Shown here: positions 6,625 through 13,797 of the stretch, piece by piece
How the letters are laid out: each line of letters opens with the position of its first letter
Position numbering within the stretch: position 1 is the stretch's first letter
NCBI GenBank assembly: GCA_937871155.1
Contig: CALMXV010000078.1
Span: 1 to 17,932, forward strand
Origin: an uncultured Taibaiella sp.
Lineage (GTDB): Bacteria > Bacteroidota > Bacteroidia > Chitinophagales > Chitinophagaceae
Length of the DNA: 17,932 nt
Direction: 5' to 3'
Notes under the pieces: generated by a model
What the model was told of the DNA's origin: nothing
Seen by the model: the letters and a program-made list of their open reading frames with translations, nothing else
Databases searched by the model: none
Program-made: the position numbers and the translations under genes

Positions 6625-7446
6625 ATGCAAACACACGAACTACAAGCACTCATTCAAGAAGCTTTTGCCAATAGAGCGCTATTAAAAGAAGACACTTATA
6701 TAAAAGCAGTAAAGGCTGTCATGGAAGAAGTAGATAAAGGTCGCCTAAGAGTGGCTGCTCCAACAGACAAAGGGTGGCAGGTAAATGAATGGGTAAAGCA
6801 AGCAATCCTTTTATACTTTGGTGTTCAGCAAATGCAAACCTGGTCGTTGCCTCCCTTTGAGTTTCATGATAAGATGTTGTTGAAAACGGATTATGCCGCT
6901 TCCGGAGTTCGTGCGGTACCTCATGCAATAGCACGTTATGGTGCCTACTTGGCCAAAAATGTAGTGCTAATGCCTTCTTATGTCAATATCGGGGCTTATG
7001 TAGATGAAGGTACGATGGTGGATACTTGGGCTACTGTAGGGTCTTGTGCTCAAATAGGTAAGGGGGTTCATTTGAGTGGTGGTGTCGGTATAGGTGGTGT
7101 TTTAGAGCCGCTGCAGGCTACTCCGGTTATTATTGAAGATGGTTGTTTTATTGGATCAAGATGCATAGTAGTAGAAGGTGTTGTGGTAGAGAAAGAAGCA
7201 GTACTAGGTGCTAATGTTGTGCTTACCCAATCTACCAAAATTATAGATGTGAGTGGTGAGGAACCGAGAACTTATATAGGTCGTGTACCGGCAAGAAGTG
7301 TGGTGATTCCTGGTACCTACAATAAGAAATTCCCTGCTGGAGAATATGGAGTCGGTTGTGCATTAATCATCGGACAGCGGAAAGCCTCTACCGATCTTAA
7401 AACTAGTTTGAATGATGCCCTTCGTGATTTTAACGTATCCGTTTAG
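6625..7446 (+). CDS. dapD: DapD, 2,3,4,5-tetrahydropyridine-2,6-dicarboxylate N-succinyltransferase
   Basis: This cytosolic 273-aa enzyme succinylates tetrahydrodipicolinate with succinyl-CoA in the pathway to lysine and meso-diaminopimelate for peptidoglycan. Its length matches E. coli DapD (274 aa). Residues 1-105 are the helical N-terminal domain. Residues about 112-225 are the left-handed beta-helix of hexapeptide repeats, with the signature NIGAYVDEGTMVDTWATVG (121-139), HLSGGVGIGGVLEPLQATP (149-167) and DGCFIGSRCIVVEGVVVE. The conserved Asp of MVDTW is at 133. The C-terminal part (about 226-273) closes the CoA site. The start follows an A-rich leader; a near-consensus -7 (TATTTTCG, 6598-6605) lies 19 nt upstream. 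The channel gene begins 2 bp after its stop, so the two are co-transcribed. Bacteroidota often use the DapL route instead, so DapD marks the succinylase branch here. Confidence 0.96.
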   Translation: MQTHELQALIQEAFANRALLKEDTYIKAVKAVMEEVDKGRLRVAAPTDKGWQVNEWVKQAILLYFGVQQMQTWSLPPFEFHDKMLLKTDYAASGVRAVPHAIARYGAYLAKNVVLMPSYVNIGAYVDEGTMVDTWATVGSCAQIGKGVHLSGGVGIGGVLEPLQATPVIIEDGCFIGSRCIVVEGVVVEKEAVLGANVVLTQSTKIIDVSGEEPRTYIGRVPARSVVIPGTYNKKFPAGEYGVGCALIIGQRKASTDLKTSLNDALRDFNVSV

Positions 7447-7448
7447 TC

Positions 7449-8579
7449 ATGTTTAAAATACTTTTACTAAGCAGTTCTTCATTGGCAAATATGAAAATTG
7501 CCGGTGAGCCGGTGATTCATATTGTATGGTGTTTCGCTATTATTATTGGAGCATTATTGCTTAAAGGCTCTATAGCAAAGCTTTTGACCAAGTTGTTATA
7601 TCATATCACCAAACGATTTAGTGATAAAAAGCATGGCGAAACGTTGAAGTTATTGGTGCAAAAACCATTAGAGTATTTATGCATTACTATTCTTTTTTAC
7701 ATAGCTCTAAATCAGCTGACGGTATTGCTGGATACTACTATTTTCAGTAGATTCAATGAGAAAGGAACGATACGATTTGCTATACATTTTGTAGATGCTA
7801 TCGATAAGATATTCCTATTGTTTACCATTACATTTTTAACTTGGGTGATCTCAAGATTAGCCGATTATTTTTTTCATACTCTTATTGAAAAAGCTTTTGT
7901 AGAAGATAATAAAAACAAAGAACAGCTATTGCCATTGATGAAAGATGTCATTAAAATCATCACATGGACGATGGGTATGTTTTGGGTTTTAGGAAGTGTT
8001 TTTAATGTAAATATTCCTGCATTGATTACAGGCTTGGGAATTGGTGGTGTTGCCATTGCCTTAGCTGCAAAGGAAAGTGTTGAAAATATTTTTGCAGCCT
8101 TTATCATTCTCACTGATAAGCCGTTTCATTCAGGAGATAGTATCCGACTGGATAAATTTGAAGGTACTGTAGAGCGTGTGGGCTTTAGAAGCACAAGGTT
8201 GAGAAATAGTGATGGCTCTTTAGTAATTATTCCCAATAAAAGCCTGATAGGAAACAACCTCGAAAACCTTTCTGAACGAAATGCAAGAAAAATAAAAGTA
8301 GTAGTACACATCAAAAATGGAATAAGCTATGATCAGTTGATGAGTTATGTTAAAGTCTTAGAAAATAGCATAAAACAAAAAACATACCTGGTAGAAAAAC
8401 CTGAGATACTCTTAGATTCGTTTCATGAAAGCTCTTTTGCGTTGAATATTTTTTATCATTTGCCCAATCCGCTTCCAGAACATTTGCAACTAAATGCCAT
8501 AAAGCACGAGATGAATATGATTATTTACGAACAACTTCATCCTATTTTGCCCGATACAGAAAGCAGTAAGTTAAAATAG
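7449..8579 (+). CDS. MscS-family mechanosensitive ion channel
   Basis: This 376-aa membrane protein has predicted helices at about 23-45, 76-95, 113-142 and 166-185, then the pore-lining helix at 188-222. The pore helix is rich in Gly and Ala (GLGIGGVAIALAAKESVENI), as in MscS TM3. The MscS beta-domain follows (DKPFHSGDSIRL, GTVERVGFRSTRLRN, VIIPNKSLI, 223-267), then an alpha/beta C-terminal domain. Such channels open under membrane tension and release solutes on osmotic downshock. With five helices it is longer than E. coli MscS (three), as is common in MscS-like paralogues. The ATG 2 bp after dapD is chosen for coupling; Met15 is also possible. No link between the channel and lysine synthesis is known, so the pairing is probably convenience. 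It ends 3 bp from the convergent gene. Confidence 0.93.
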   Translation: MFKILLLSSSSLANMKIAGEPVIHIVWCFAIIIGALLLKGSIAKLLTKLLYHITKRFSDKKHGETLKLLVQKPLEYLCITILFYIALNQLTVLLDTTIFSRFNEKGTIRFAIHFVDAIDKIFLLFTITFLTWVISRLADYFFHTLIEKAFVEDNKNKEQLLPLMKDVIKIITWTMGMFWVLGSVFNVNIPALITGLGIGGVAIALAAKESVENIFAAFIILTDKPFHSGDSIRLDKFEGTVERVGFRSTRLRNSDGSLVIIPNKSLIGNNLENLSERNARKIKVVVHIKNGISYDQLMSYVKVLENSIKQKTYLVEKPEILLDSFHESSFALNIFYHLPNPLPEHLQLNAIKHEMNMIIYEQLHPILPDTESSKLK

Positions 8580-8582
8580 AAA

Positions 8583-8975
8583 TTATTTCTCCACCCTTAT
8601 TTCTTTCACTATACAATTTTGGTCATTTGTTTTTACTGAAATGTATAACTTGTAGGTGCCTTTAGAAGTAACTACTTGGCCAATGACGAAACTTGTGTAT
8701 TTGTTGTCTCCCTTTCTATGAATATGTAATTGGCGGATGTCATTTTTCTTAAAGAAATCTTGGAGAATCATTTCTGCTTGTGCCTTGCTATAATTGGCTT
8801 GTGCTCCAGGTAGGCTAAGGGAAACATTCCCTTCAATCAGAACGGCTAATTCTGATACATTTCCTTTTTCAAAAGCCCTACTTACCGCATCCACACAATT
8901 AGCGGCAGAAGTATCTATAACAGTTGAAAGAAGTACTAGAAAGGTTAGAAAAATATATTTCTTAAAAATTGTCAT
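8583..8975 (-). CDS. Small exported protein, DUF4783-like (NTF2-type fold likely)
   Basis: This 130-aa protein has an N-terminal signal peptide (residues 1 to about 24, cleaved near SAA). The mature part pairs helices (CVDAVSRAFEKGNVSELAVLI, SKAQAEMILQDFFKKN) with C-terminal strands (YTSFVIGQVVTSKGTYKLYISVKTNDQNCIVKEIRVEK). This pattern and length fit the DUF4783 family, which I know as widespread in Bacteroidota and of unknown function. It is likely periplasmic. Cys27 and the Cys near residue 122 could form a disulfide. Its stop is 3 bp from the mscS stop in tail-to-tail arrangement, with no hairpin between. The 131 bp upstream hold only a weak promoter candidate. Confidence 0.75.
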   Translation of the reverse strand: MTIFKKYIFLTFLVLLSTVIDTSAANCVDAVSRAFEKGNVSELAVLIEGNVSLSLPGAQANYSKAQAEMILQDFFKKNDIRQLHIHRKGDNKYTSFVIGQVVTSKGTYKLYISVKTNDQNCIVKEIRVEK

Positions 8976-9094
8976 GGGTAAAATGATAGGCTAAATTACA
9001 AACATTCTAGACAAGCCACTAAAAACATGCCATTTGTTTCATTGTTTACAACTAAACCATGAGCACAGAAAAGAACTTTCTAGTTGCTATCCCC

Positions 9095-9102
9095 TAATTT
9101 TG
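9095..9102 (+). promoter_or_regulatory. -7 promoter element of gpmI, next to the start codon
   Basis: TAATTTTG matches TAnnTTTG perfectly and ends only 4 nt before the gpmI ATG. No TTTG is present 17-23 bp upstream. If active, transcription would begin at or within a few bases of the ATG, giving a leaderless or nearly leaderless mRNA. Confidence 0.5.
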
Positions 9103-9106
9103 CGCC

Positions 9107-10630
9107 ATGTCGAAAAAAGTAATGCTCATAATAATGGATGGATGGGGACACGGAAAGGTACCTCAATCAGATGCTATAGTTCATGCTAAAGCACCGTTTG
9201 TAAAGTCACTTTATGGAACGTATCCTCATACAGAATTGATTACTTGCGGTGAAGCGGTTGGTTTGCCAGAGGGTCAAATGGGCAACTCAGAAGTAGGGCA
9301 TTTAAATATTGGAGCGGGAAGAATTGTTTATCAAGAATTACAACGTATCAATGTAGCCATTAGAGAGGGCGAGTTGAAAGAAAATACAACGTTACAGTCT
9401 TTGTTTCAGATTGCTAAAAAAGAAAATAAAAAAGTTCATTTCATCGGTTTGGTAAGTGATGGTGGTGTACACTCACATATCAATCATCTTAAGTCGCTTT
9501 GTGAAATAACTCAAGAAGCAGGTATCACCAACTTTGCCGTACATGCCTTTACAGATGGACGTGATACAGACCCAAAGAGTGGCTTAGGTTTTATTCAAGA
9601 GCTTCAAACGTTTTTATCAAAAACCGGTGGGCAGTTGGCAAGTGTTTGCGGTAGATATTATGCAATGGATAGAGATAAACGATGGGAGCGTATCAAGCTT
9701 GCCTATGATGCTTTAACCAAAGGCGAAGGCTTACCTTCCCAAGATATCATCCAATCCATCAAAGACTCTTATACGAATGAGGTTACAGATGAATTTATCA
9801 AGCCCATCATAGCCTGTGATGAAAAGCATCAACCACTTGCTACAATTCAAGAAGGTGATGTAGTTATCTGTTTTAATTTCAGAACAGATAGATGCAGAGA
9901 GATAACGGTTGCCCTTACACAGCAGGGTTTTCCAGAGTATGGTATGCAGCCACTCACATTACATTATGCTACCATGACAGAGTATGATGCAACTTATAAA
10001 AATGTAGGGGTGTTTTTTTATAACGATAATCTTACTAATACACTTGGTGAAGTATTAGAAAAAAATGGCAAAACACAAATACGAATTGCAGAAACAGAGA
10101 AGTATCCCCATGTTACATTTTTCTTTAGCGGCGGAAGAGAAAAAGAATTTAAAGGGGAGAAAAGAATGATTCAACCCTCTCCAAAGACAGTGCCTACTTA
10201 TGATTTAAAACCTGAGATGAGCGCTGTAGAAATTAAAAACGCCATCCTACCCGAGATACAAAACCAAACTGCTGATTTTATATGTCTCAACTTTGCCAAT
10301 GCAGATATGGTAGGGCATACCGGTGTTTGGAGTGCCGTAATAAAAGCCGTAGAAACCGTGGATAGTTGTGTAAGTGAGCTCGTACCCGCAGCCATTGAAA
10401 ATGACTATACGGTTTTCTTAACTGCCGACCATGGCAATTCAGATTATATGATTAATGAAGATGGCTCTCCTAATACAGCTCATACCTTAAATCCTGTGCC
10501 TTTATTTATCCTCTCCAAAGATTTTAAAGGAAGTATAAAGCCGGATAAGCTAGGGGATATAGCACCCACCATTTTGAAAATAATGAATCTGGAACAGCCT
10601 AAAGAAATGACGGGAAATGTACTTATTTAA
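9107..10630 (+). CDS. gpmI: GpmI, cofactor-independent phosphoglycerate mutase
   Basis: This 507-aa cytosolic enzyme interconverts 3- and 2-phosphoglycerate in glycolysis using two Mn ions and no 2,3-bisphosphoglycerate. Its length is typical of the family. Metal and catalytic motifs are all present: MDGWG with Asp11, GNSEVGH with catalytic Ser61, SDGGVHSHINH, FTDGRDTDP, GRYYAMDRDKRWER, NFRTDR, FANADMVGHTG, and TADHGNSDYM near the C-terminus. Residues about 80-300 form the inserted phosphotransferase domain; the two flanking parts form the alkaline-phosphatase-like domain. The ATG at 9107 gives the usual N-terminus, with a perfect -7 box almost touching it. It stands alone on the plus strand, and the next gene is convergent 45 bp away. 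Confidence 0.97.
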   Translation: MSKKVMLIIMDGWGHGKVPQSDAIVHAKAPFVKSLYGTYPHTELITCGEAVGLPEGQMGNSEVGHLNIGAGRIVYQELQRINVAIREGELKENTTLQSLFQIAKKENKKVHFIGLVSDGGVHSHINHLKSLCEITQEAGITNFAVHAFTDGRDTDPKSGLGFIQELQTFLSKTGGQLASVCGRYYAMDRDKRWERIKLAYDALTKGEGLPSQDIIQSIKDSYTNEVTDEFIKPIIACDEKHQPLATIQEGDVVICFNFRTDRCREITVALTQQGFPEYGMQPLTLHYATMTEYDATYKNVGVFFYNDNLTNTLGEVLEKNGKTQIRIAETEKYPHVTFFFSGGREKEFKGEKRMIQPSPKTVPTYDLKPEMSAVEIKNAILPEIQNQTADFICLNFANADMVGHTGVWSAVIKAVETVDSCVSELVPAAIENDYTVFLTADHGNSDYMINEDGSPNTAHTLNPVPLFILSKDFKGSIKPDKLGDIAPTILKIMNLEQPKEMTGNVLI

Positions 10631-10675
10631 ACTTCAAGGACAACTTTGCCAATTGAAGGGCTATACGATTCGTAT

Positions 10676-11113
10676 CTATGAGCTATGATCATAAACGATA
10701 ACCCAGGTATCCATTTTTTTAAGTAGTAATGTATATACACCGTTTAAATTACCCGCTTCTCGATCTAAATTCCATCTTCCAACAATAAGATAGTATTTAT
10801 TCGATAGCTTCTTCATGCTAAGAATTGTGGAGGTTAATATTCCCATAGCTTTAGCATCGGGATAGGCTTTTTGATATCGAGCTAAGGTCGCATTGAAGCC
10901 ATAAGAAGGTCCATTTTTTCCAATAAAAATTAGGCTATCATGCTCCCAATAGCCTTTCATATATCCTTTGATATTACCTTTATTCCATTCAGATACTTGT
11001 GCCTGTAGCATTGCTTTAATCTGCTCCTTATCTTTATTTCGCCCATAGATACTATTGCCAAGAATACAGAAAATCGCCACTAAAAAACAACACTTCAAAA
11101 TTGTATTTTTCAT
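10676..11113 (-). CDS. Exported SnoaL/DUF4440-like NTF2-fold protein
   Basis: This 145-aa protein has a signal peptide (1 to about 24, ending SIYG). The mature domain starts with a helix (KEQIKAMLQAQVSEWNKGNIKGYMKGYWEHDSL), followed by curved strands: IFIGKNGPSYGFNATLARYQKAYPD, then MGILTSTILSMKKLSNKYYLIVGRWNL, then GVYTLLLKKMDTWVIVYDHSS. This is the plan of the SnoaL-like/DUF4440 ketosteroid-isomerase superfamily, usual length about 120-140 aa. The ending W-V-(I)-V-x-D-H-(T/S)-S is typical of exported DUF4440 proteins. The role is unknown; such domains bind small hydrophobic ligands. A 41-bp gap separates it from the DUF4293-like gene upstream on the same strand, so they may be co-transcribed. 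Confidence 0.75.
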   Translation of the reverse strand: MKNTILKCCFLVAIFCILGNSIYGRNKDKEQIKAMLQAQVSEWNKGNIKGYMKGYWEHDSLIFIGKNGPSYGFNATLARYQKAYPDAKAMGILTSTILSMKKLSNKYYLIVGRWNLDREAGNLNGVYTLLLKKMDTWVIVYDHSS

Positions 11114-11154
11114 ACTTGATAAAAGATAAATAGGTTGATGTATCTATTCTATAA

Positions 11155-11604
11155 CTATCGTAAGCGATCCATAGACTTTACTAGTTGATCGTCTTTTCGA
11201 ATGCCATTAAAAGCAAAAACTAACAAAACTAATACGCCAACAGCTACTACAATTCCCGGTTGATAACTACCATGAAGTGGAGCCGGTGCAGAGTTTTTAA
11301 AATTTTCAATATGCATGATGCTTACCGCAATAAAACCAACTACCAACAATATAGATAATAACGTTAGTGATTTTTGACGCGATCGGTTTTTGAAATAGAA
11401 GATAGCAACAAGTGGGAGGATAATCATAGCAGATGCTATTAGTAATGATGGAAGATGATCGCTTATTCTAAGGTATTGAACGATGGTAGTTATCCCTTTT
11501 GGTATATCTCCTTTATATACATAGCCGGTGTACCAATCAATCAACAAAGTAGCGCTCAATAAAGAAGATATGAAGAGCCAAAGTGTTTGTATGCGTTGTA
11601 TCAT
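11155..11604 (-). CDS. DUF4293-like four-helix membrane protein
   Basis: This 149-aa protein has four predicted transmembrane helices: about 7-23, 52-72, 79-98 and 113-134. Few charges lie between them and the tail is basic or polar (RKDDQLVKSMDRLR). The N-terminus MIQRIQTLWLF and the four-helix plan match DUF4293, a Bacteroidota-restricted inner-membrane family of unknown function. Its ATG is 51 bp after the serS stop on the same strand. I saw no promoter box or terminator in that gap, so read-through from serS is likely. Context gives no functional clue beyond that. Confidence 0.75.
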   Translation of the reverse strand: MIQRIQTLWLFISSLLSATLLIDWYTGYVYKGDIPKGITTIVQYLRISDHLPSLLIASAMIILPLVAIFYFKNRSRQKSLTLLSILLVVGFIAVSIMHIENFKNSAPAPLHGSYQPGIVVAVGVLVLLVFAFNGIRKDDQLVKSMDRLR

Positions 11605-11655
11605 GAGAGTGATTTTTGTTTATTTTTTTCGTTTTAAATTTTTGATACTCTAAGG

Positions 11656-12921
11656 CTACTTAATAAAGCTATCACGGTAATAAGGAATTAAAACTTCTGG
11701 AAGCTTAACCCCTTCAGGTGTTTGATGATTTTCTAATATACAAGCCACAATACGGGGTAATGCCAATGAGCTTCCATTTAAAGAATGAACTAACTGTGTT
11801 TTTCCATTTTCATCTTTGAAACGAATTTTCATTCTATTGGTTTGGAAGGATTCGAAATTAGAAACAGAACTAACCTCTAACCAGCGTTCTTGAGCAGCAC
11901 TATACACTTCAAAGTCATAGGTAAGCGCGGAAGTAAAACTCATATCACCTCCACAAAGTCGAAGGATGCGATATTGTAATTGTAAAGACTGAAGCAACTT
12001 TTCAATATGAAAAACCATTTGCTCAAGAGCTTCATAGCTTTTCCCCGGATGACTAAACTGAACGATTTCTACTTTATCAAATTGATGCACACGATTCAGT
12101 CCTCGCACATCTTTACCATAGCTTCCTGCTTCTCTTCTAAAACAGGGAGAGTAGGCAGTCATCATTACGGGCAATTCTTTGATGATTTCATCTCTATAAA
12201 TATTAGTAACGGGAACTTCAGCAGTAGGTATCAAGTAAAAATTATCTTCAGTAGCATGATACATTTGCCCTTCTTTATCGGGAAGCTGACCAGTACCATA
12301 CGCAGAGGCTTCATTCACCATATACGGCGGATAATACTCTTTGTATCCTGCTGCTATATTGTAATCTAAAAAATAACTGATTAATGCCCGTTGTAAGCGG
12401 GCACCCTGACCTATGTAAACAGGAAAGCCACTTCCGGTAATTTTATTGCCTAATTCAAAATCTATCAGTTCGTATTTTGCTGCAAGTTCCCAATGAGGCA
12501 ATTTTTGAGCCGTTAAATTGGGGGTATCTTTTGATTGACGTACTACTTCATTATCTTCTGGTGTCTTTCCTGCAGGTACACTAGAATGTGGAAGATTGGG
12601 AAGCTTTAGCAATTTTTCTTGTAAATCCGTTTCTATAGTTGCTAGTTGTTGTATGAAATTCTTGGCAGCATCTTTTGAAGCAGCAACTGTAGCTTTTTGT
12701 AAATCTGCTTCTTCTTTTTTGCCTTGTGCCATTAGCATACCTACTTGTTTTGATGCAACATTGATAGTGGCAGCAAGGGTATCACTTTCTGCTTGTACTT
12801 TTCTTCTCTCTTCATCAAGAGCAATAATTTCATCTACAAGATGTAAGTCTTTAAAGTTTTTTTTCTTAAGCCCTTCTAATAGGAGTTCTTTATCTGTTCT
12901 AAATAATTGGATAGATAACAT
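11656..12921 (-). CDS. serS: SerS, seryl-tRNA synthetase
   Basis: This 421-aa class II synthetase charges tRNA-Ser (and tRNA-Sec where present) with serine. Residues about 25-105 are the antiparallel coiled-coil arm that grips the tRNA extra arm. The catalytic core contains TAEVP (233-237), motif 2 with FRREAGSYG (from 261), the GGDMS and YDFEVY region, and motif 3 with NGSSLALPR (382-390). I place the start at ATG 12921, giving MLSIQLFR, the usual short SerRS N-terminus. A longer frame from a TTG three codons upstream exists. That TTG lies inside the perfect -7 box TATCTTTG, so it would be at or before the transcription start and is very unlikely to be used. The gene probably leads a unit with the two small genes downstream. 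Confidence 0.96.
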   Translation of the reverse strand: MLSIQLFRTDKELLLEGLKKKNFKDLHLVDEIIALDEERRKVQAESDTLAATINVASKQVGMLMAQGKKEEADLQKATVAASKDAAKNFIQQLATIETDLQEKLLKLPNLPHSSVPAGKTPEDNEVVRQSKDTPNLTAQKLPHWELAAKYELIDFELGNKITGSGFPVYIGQGARLQRALISYFLDYNIAAGYKEYYPPYMVNEASAYGTGQLPDKEGQMYHATEDNFYLIPTAEVPVTNIYRDEIIKELPVMMTAYSPCFRREAGSYGKDVRGLNRVHQFDKVEIVQFSHPGKSYEALEQMVFHIEKLLQSLQLQYRILRLCGGDMSFTSALTYDFEVYSAAQERWLEVSSVSNFESFQTNRMKIRFKDENGKTQLVHSLNGSSLALPRIVACILENHQTPEGVKLPEVLIPYYRDSFIK

Positions 12922-12927
12922 AGTACA

Positions 12928-12935
12928 CAAAGATA
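12928..12935 (-). promoter_or_regulatory. -7 promoter element of serS
   Basis: On the minus strand this reads TATCTTTG, a perfect TAnnTTTG, ending 6 nt before the serS ATG. The predicted transcription start is at or next to that ATG. No clear TTTG lies 17-23 bp upstream. It settles the choice of start codon for serS. Confidence 0.6.
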
Positions 12936-13003
12936 GTTTTAGCCTAGTTAATACTCGATAAATTTTTGAATTGAAAGAAGAATTAGAACTCTTCCAATAA
13001 ATG

Positions 13004-13035
13004 AAAAACGACTGTCAGTTTCCCGACAGTCGTTT
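13004..13035 (-). terminator. Intrinsic terminator of the small lipoprotein gene
   Basis: AAACGACTGTC (13006-13016) and GACAGTCGTTT (13025-13035) form a perfect 11-bp stem with an 8-nt loop. Read on the minus strand it ends in a run of five T. It lies 19 bp beyond the stop codon of the lipoprotein gene. Confidence 0.85.
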
Positions 13036-13054
13036 AAAAAGGTTGTTTGTAAGC

Positions 13055-13519
13055 TTATTGTTTGGTATAAGTACCGTTACAAACATCAGCAGCACCTGTA
13101 GCAGGAGTTACCGTATATGCAAAGCTAAACCCTGTGTTGCTTGACAAGCTCATGGTACCATTCATAGTGCGGCTACCGCCTAAATCACCATTTGTGATAG
13201 TGATGGTACGAGCATCCGTACTTAATTTACCGGATACAGTTACAGTAGCACCAAAACCACCAGGGTTGGTAACGATAACTGAGTTTGTATCAGTAGAAGA
13301 AGCGTTCATACTAATAGTGATATTGTTGTATGTTCCAGAACCACAAACATCAGTACCTTTCCAAGAACCAATGAATGCTTTGGTTTTACAGTCAACACCT
13401 GTATATCCCACAGGACATACAATAGGATCATCTTCTTTGTTACAAGATACTAAGGTAACTGCGCCAAACGCACCCATAGTTACTAATGCTGCAATAGCTA
13501 CTTGTTTTACTGATTTCAT
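13055..13519 (-). CDS. Small lipoprotein with an EGF-like Cys motif and lipocalin-like core
   Basis: This 154-aa protein has a lipoprotein signal: Leu-Val-Ser-Cys with Cys26 acylated, followed by Asn-Lys-Glu-Asp-Asp. That acidic pattern resembles the surface-export signal described for Bacteroidota lipoproteins. Next is CPVGYTGVDC (35-44), a two-Cys EGF-like knot. From FIGSWKGTDVC (Cys59) onward is a beta-rich, Thr/Ser/Gly-rich domain ending AADVCNGTY (Cys147). Cys59 and Cys147 lie in similar DVC-G-TY contexts and may pair, closing the barrel. I recognise this plan in many small Bacteroidota lipoproteins of unknown function. It forms a single transcription unit with a strong promoter (13569-13601) and its own terminator, so it may be well expressed. 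Ligand unknown. Confidence 0.8.
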   Translation of the reverse strand: MKSVKQVAIAALVTMGAFGAVTLVSCNKEDDPIVCPVGYTGVDCKTKAFIGSWKGTDVCGSGTYNNITISMNASSTDTNSVIVTNPGGFGATVTVSGKLSTDARTITITNGDLGGSRTMNGTMSLSSNTGFSFAYTVTPATGAADVCNGTYTKQ

Positions 13520-13568
13520 TTTTCTACTTTTTGTTTTTAGTTAAACGGATTTTTTACAAAAACGATGC

Positions 13569-13601
13569 CAAAGGTAATAATTTCGGGTATTAATTATCAA
13601 A
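13569..13601 (-). promoter_or_regulatory. Promoter of the small lipoprotein gene
   Basis: The minus strand has TTTG (13601-13598), a 21-bp spacer, and TACCTTTG (13576-13569). Both match the Bacteroidota consensus. The expected leader is about 43 nt and A-rich just before the ATG. Confidence 0.75.
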
Positions 13602-13624
13602 ATTTATTACGTATTGGAAATTTC

Positions 13625-13651
13625 TAAAAGCTTAGACGACAATAGCTTTTA
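13625..13651. repeat. 8-bp inverted repeat in the divergent intergenic region
   Basis: TAAAAGCT and AGCTTTTA flank 11 bp. No T-run follows on either strand, so it is not an obvious terminator. It lies between the lipoprotein promoter and the TPR gene and could be a binding site; chance is possible. The rest of the 278-bp intergenic region (13520-13797) holds the lipoprotein promoter and nothing else I can name. Confidence 0.3.
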
Positions 13652-13797
13652 AAAACTTGGGTGGATTCAATAAAAAATTTCCCTTCGCTATTTCCTAATA
13701 TTGCAACAGAAATCTGATACTACTTTGAATACACTAATATCGAAAGTGTGTTAAGACTTCCCTATCTACATCTGACTACTGAATGAACTAGCCTTGT

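Noticed and set aside
10631..10675. CTTCAA/TTGAAG pairing between gpmI and the next gene as a terminator
   Set aside because: It has only a 6-bp AT-rich stem, a long loop and no T-run.
12007..12369. Open frame of 120 codons on the plus strand inside serS
   Set aside because: It is antisense to the conserved catalytic core of SerRS and has no family resemblance; the same holds for the 121-codon frame at 12596-12961.
13134..13544. Open frame of 136 codons on the plus strand across the small lipoprotein gene
   Set aside because: It is fully antisense to a gene with a lipoprotein signal, promoter and terminator. Its translation has no recognisable domain, and it would start inside the terminator-side half of that gene without a -7 box.
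13789..13796. TAGCCTTG as a -7 element for the TPR gene
   Set aside because: It matches 7 of 8 positions but ends 1 nt before the ATG, so transcription would start inside the gene and lose the signal peptide start. Probably chance.
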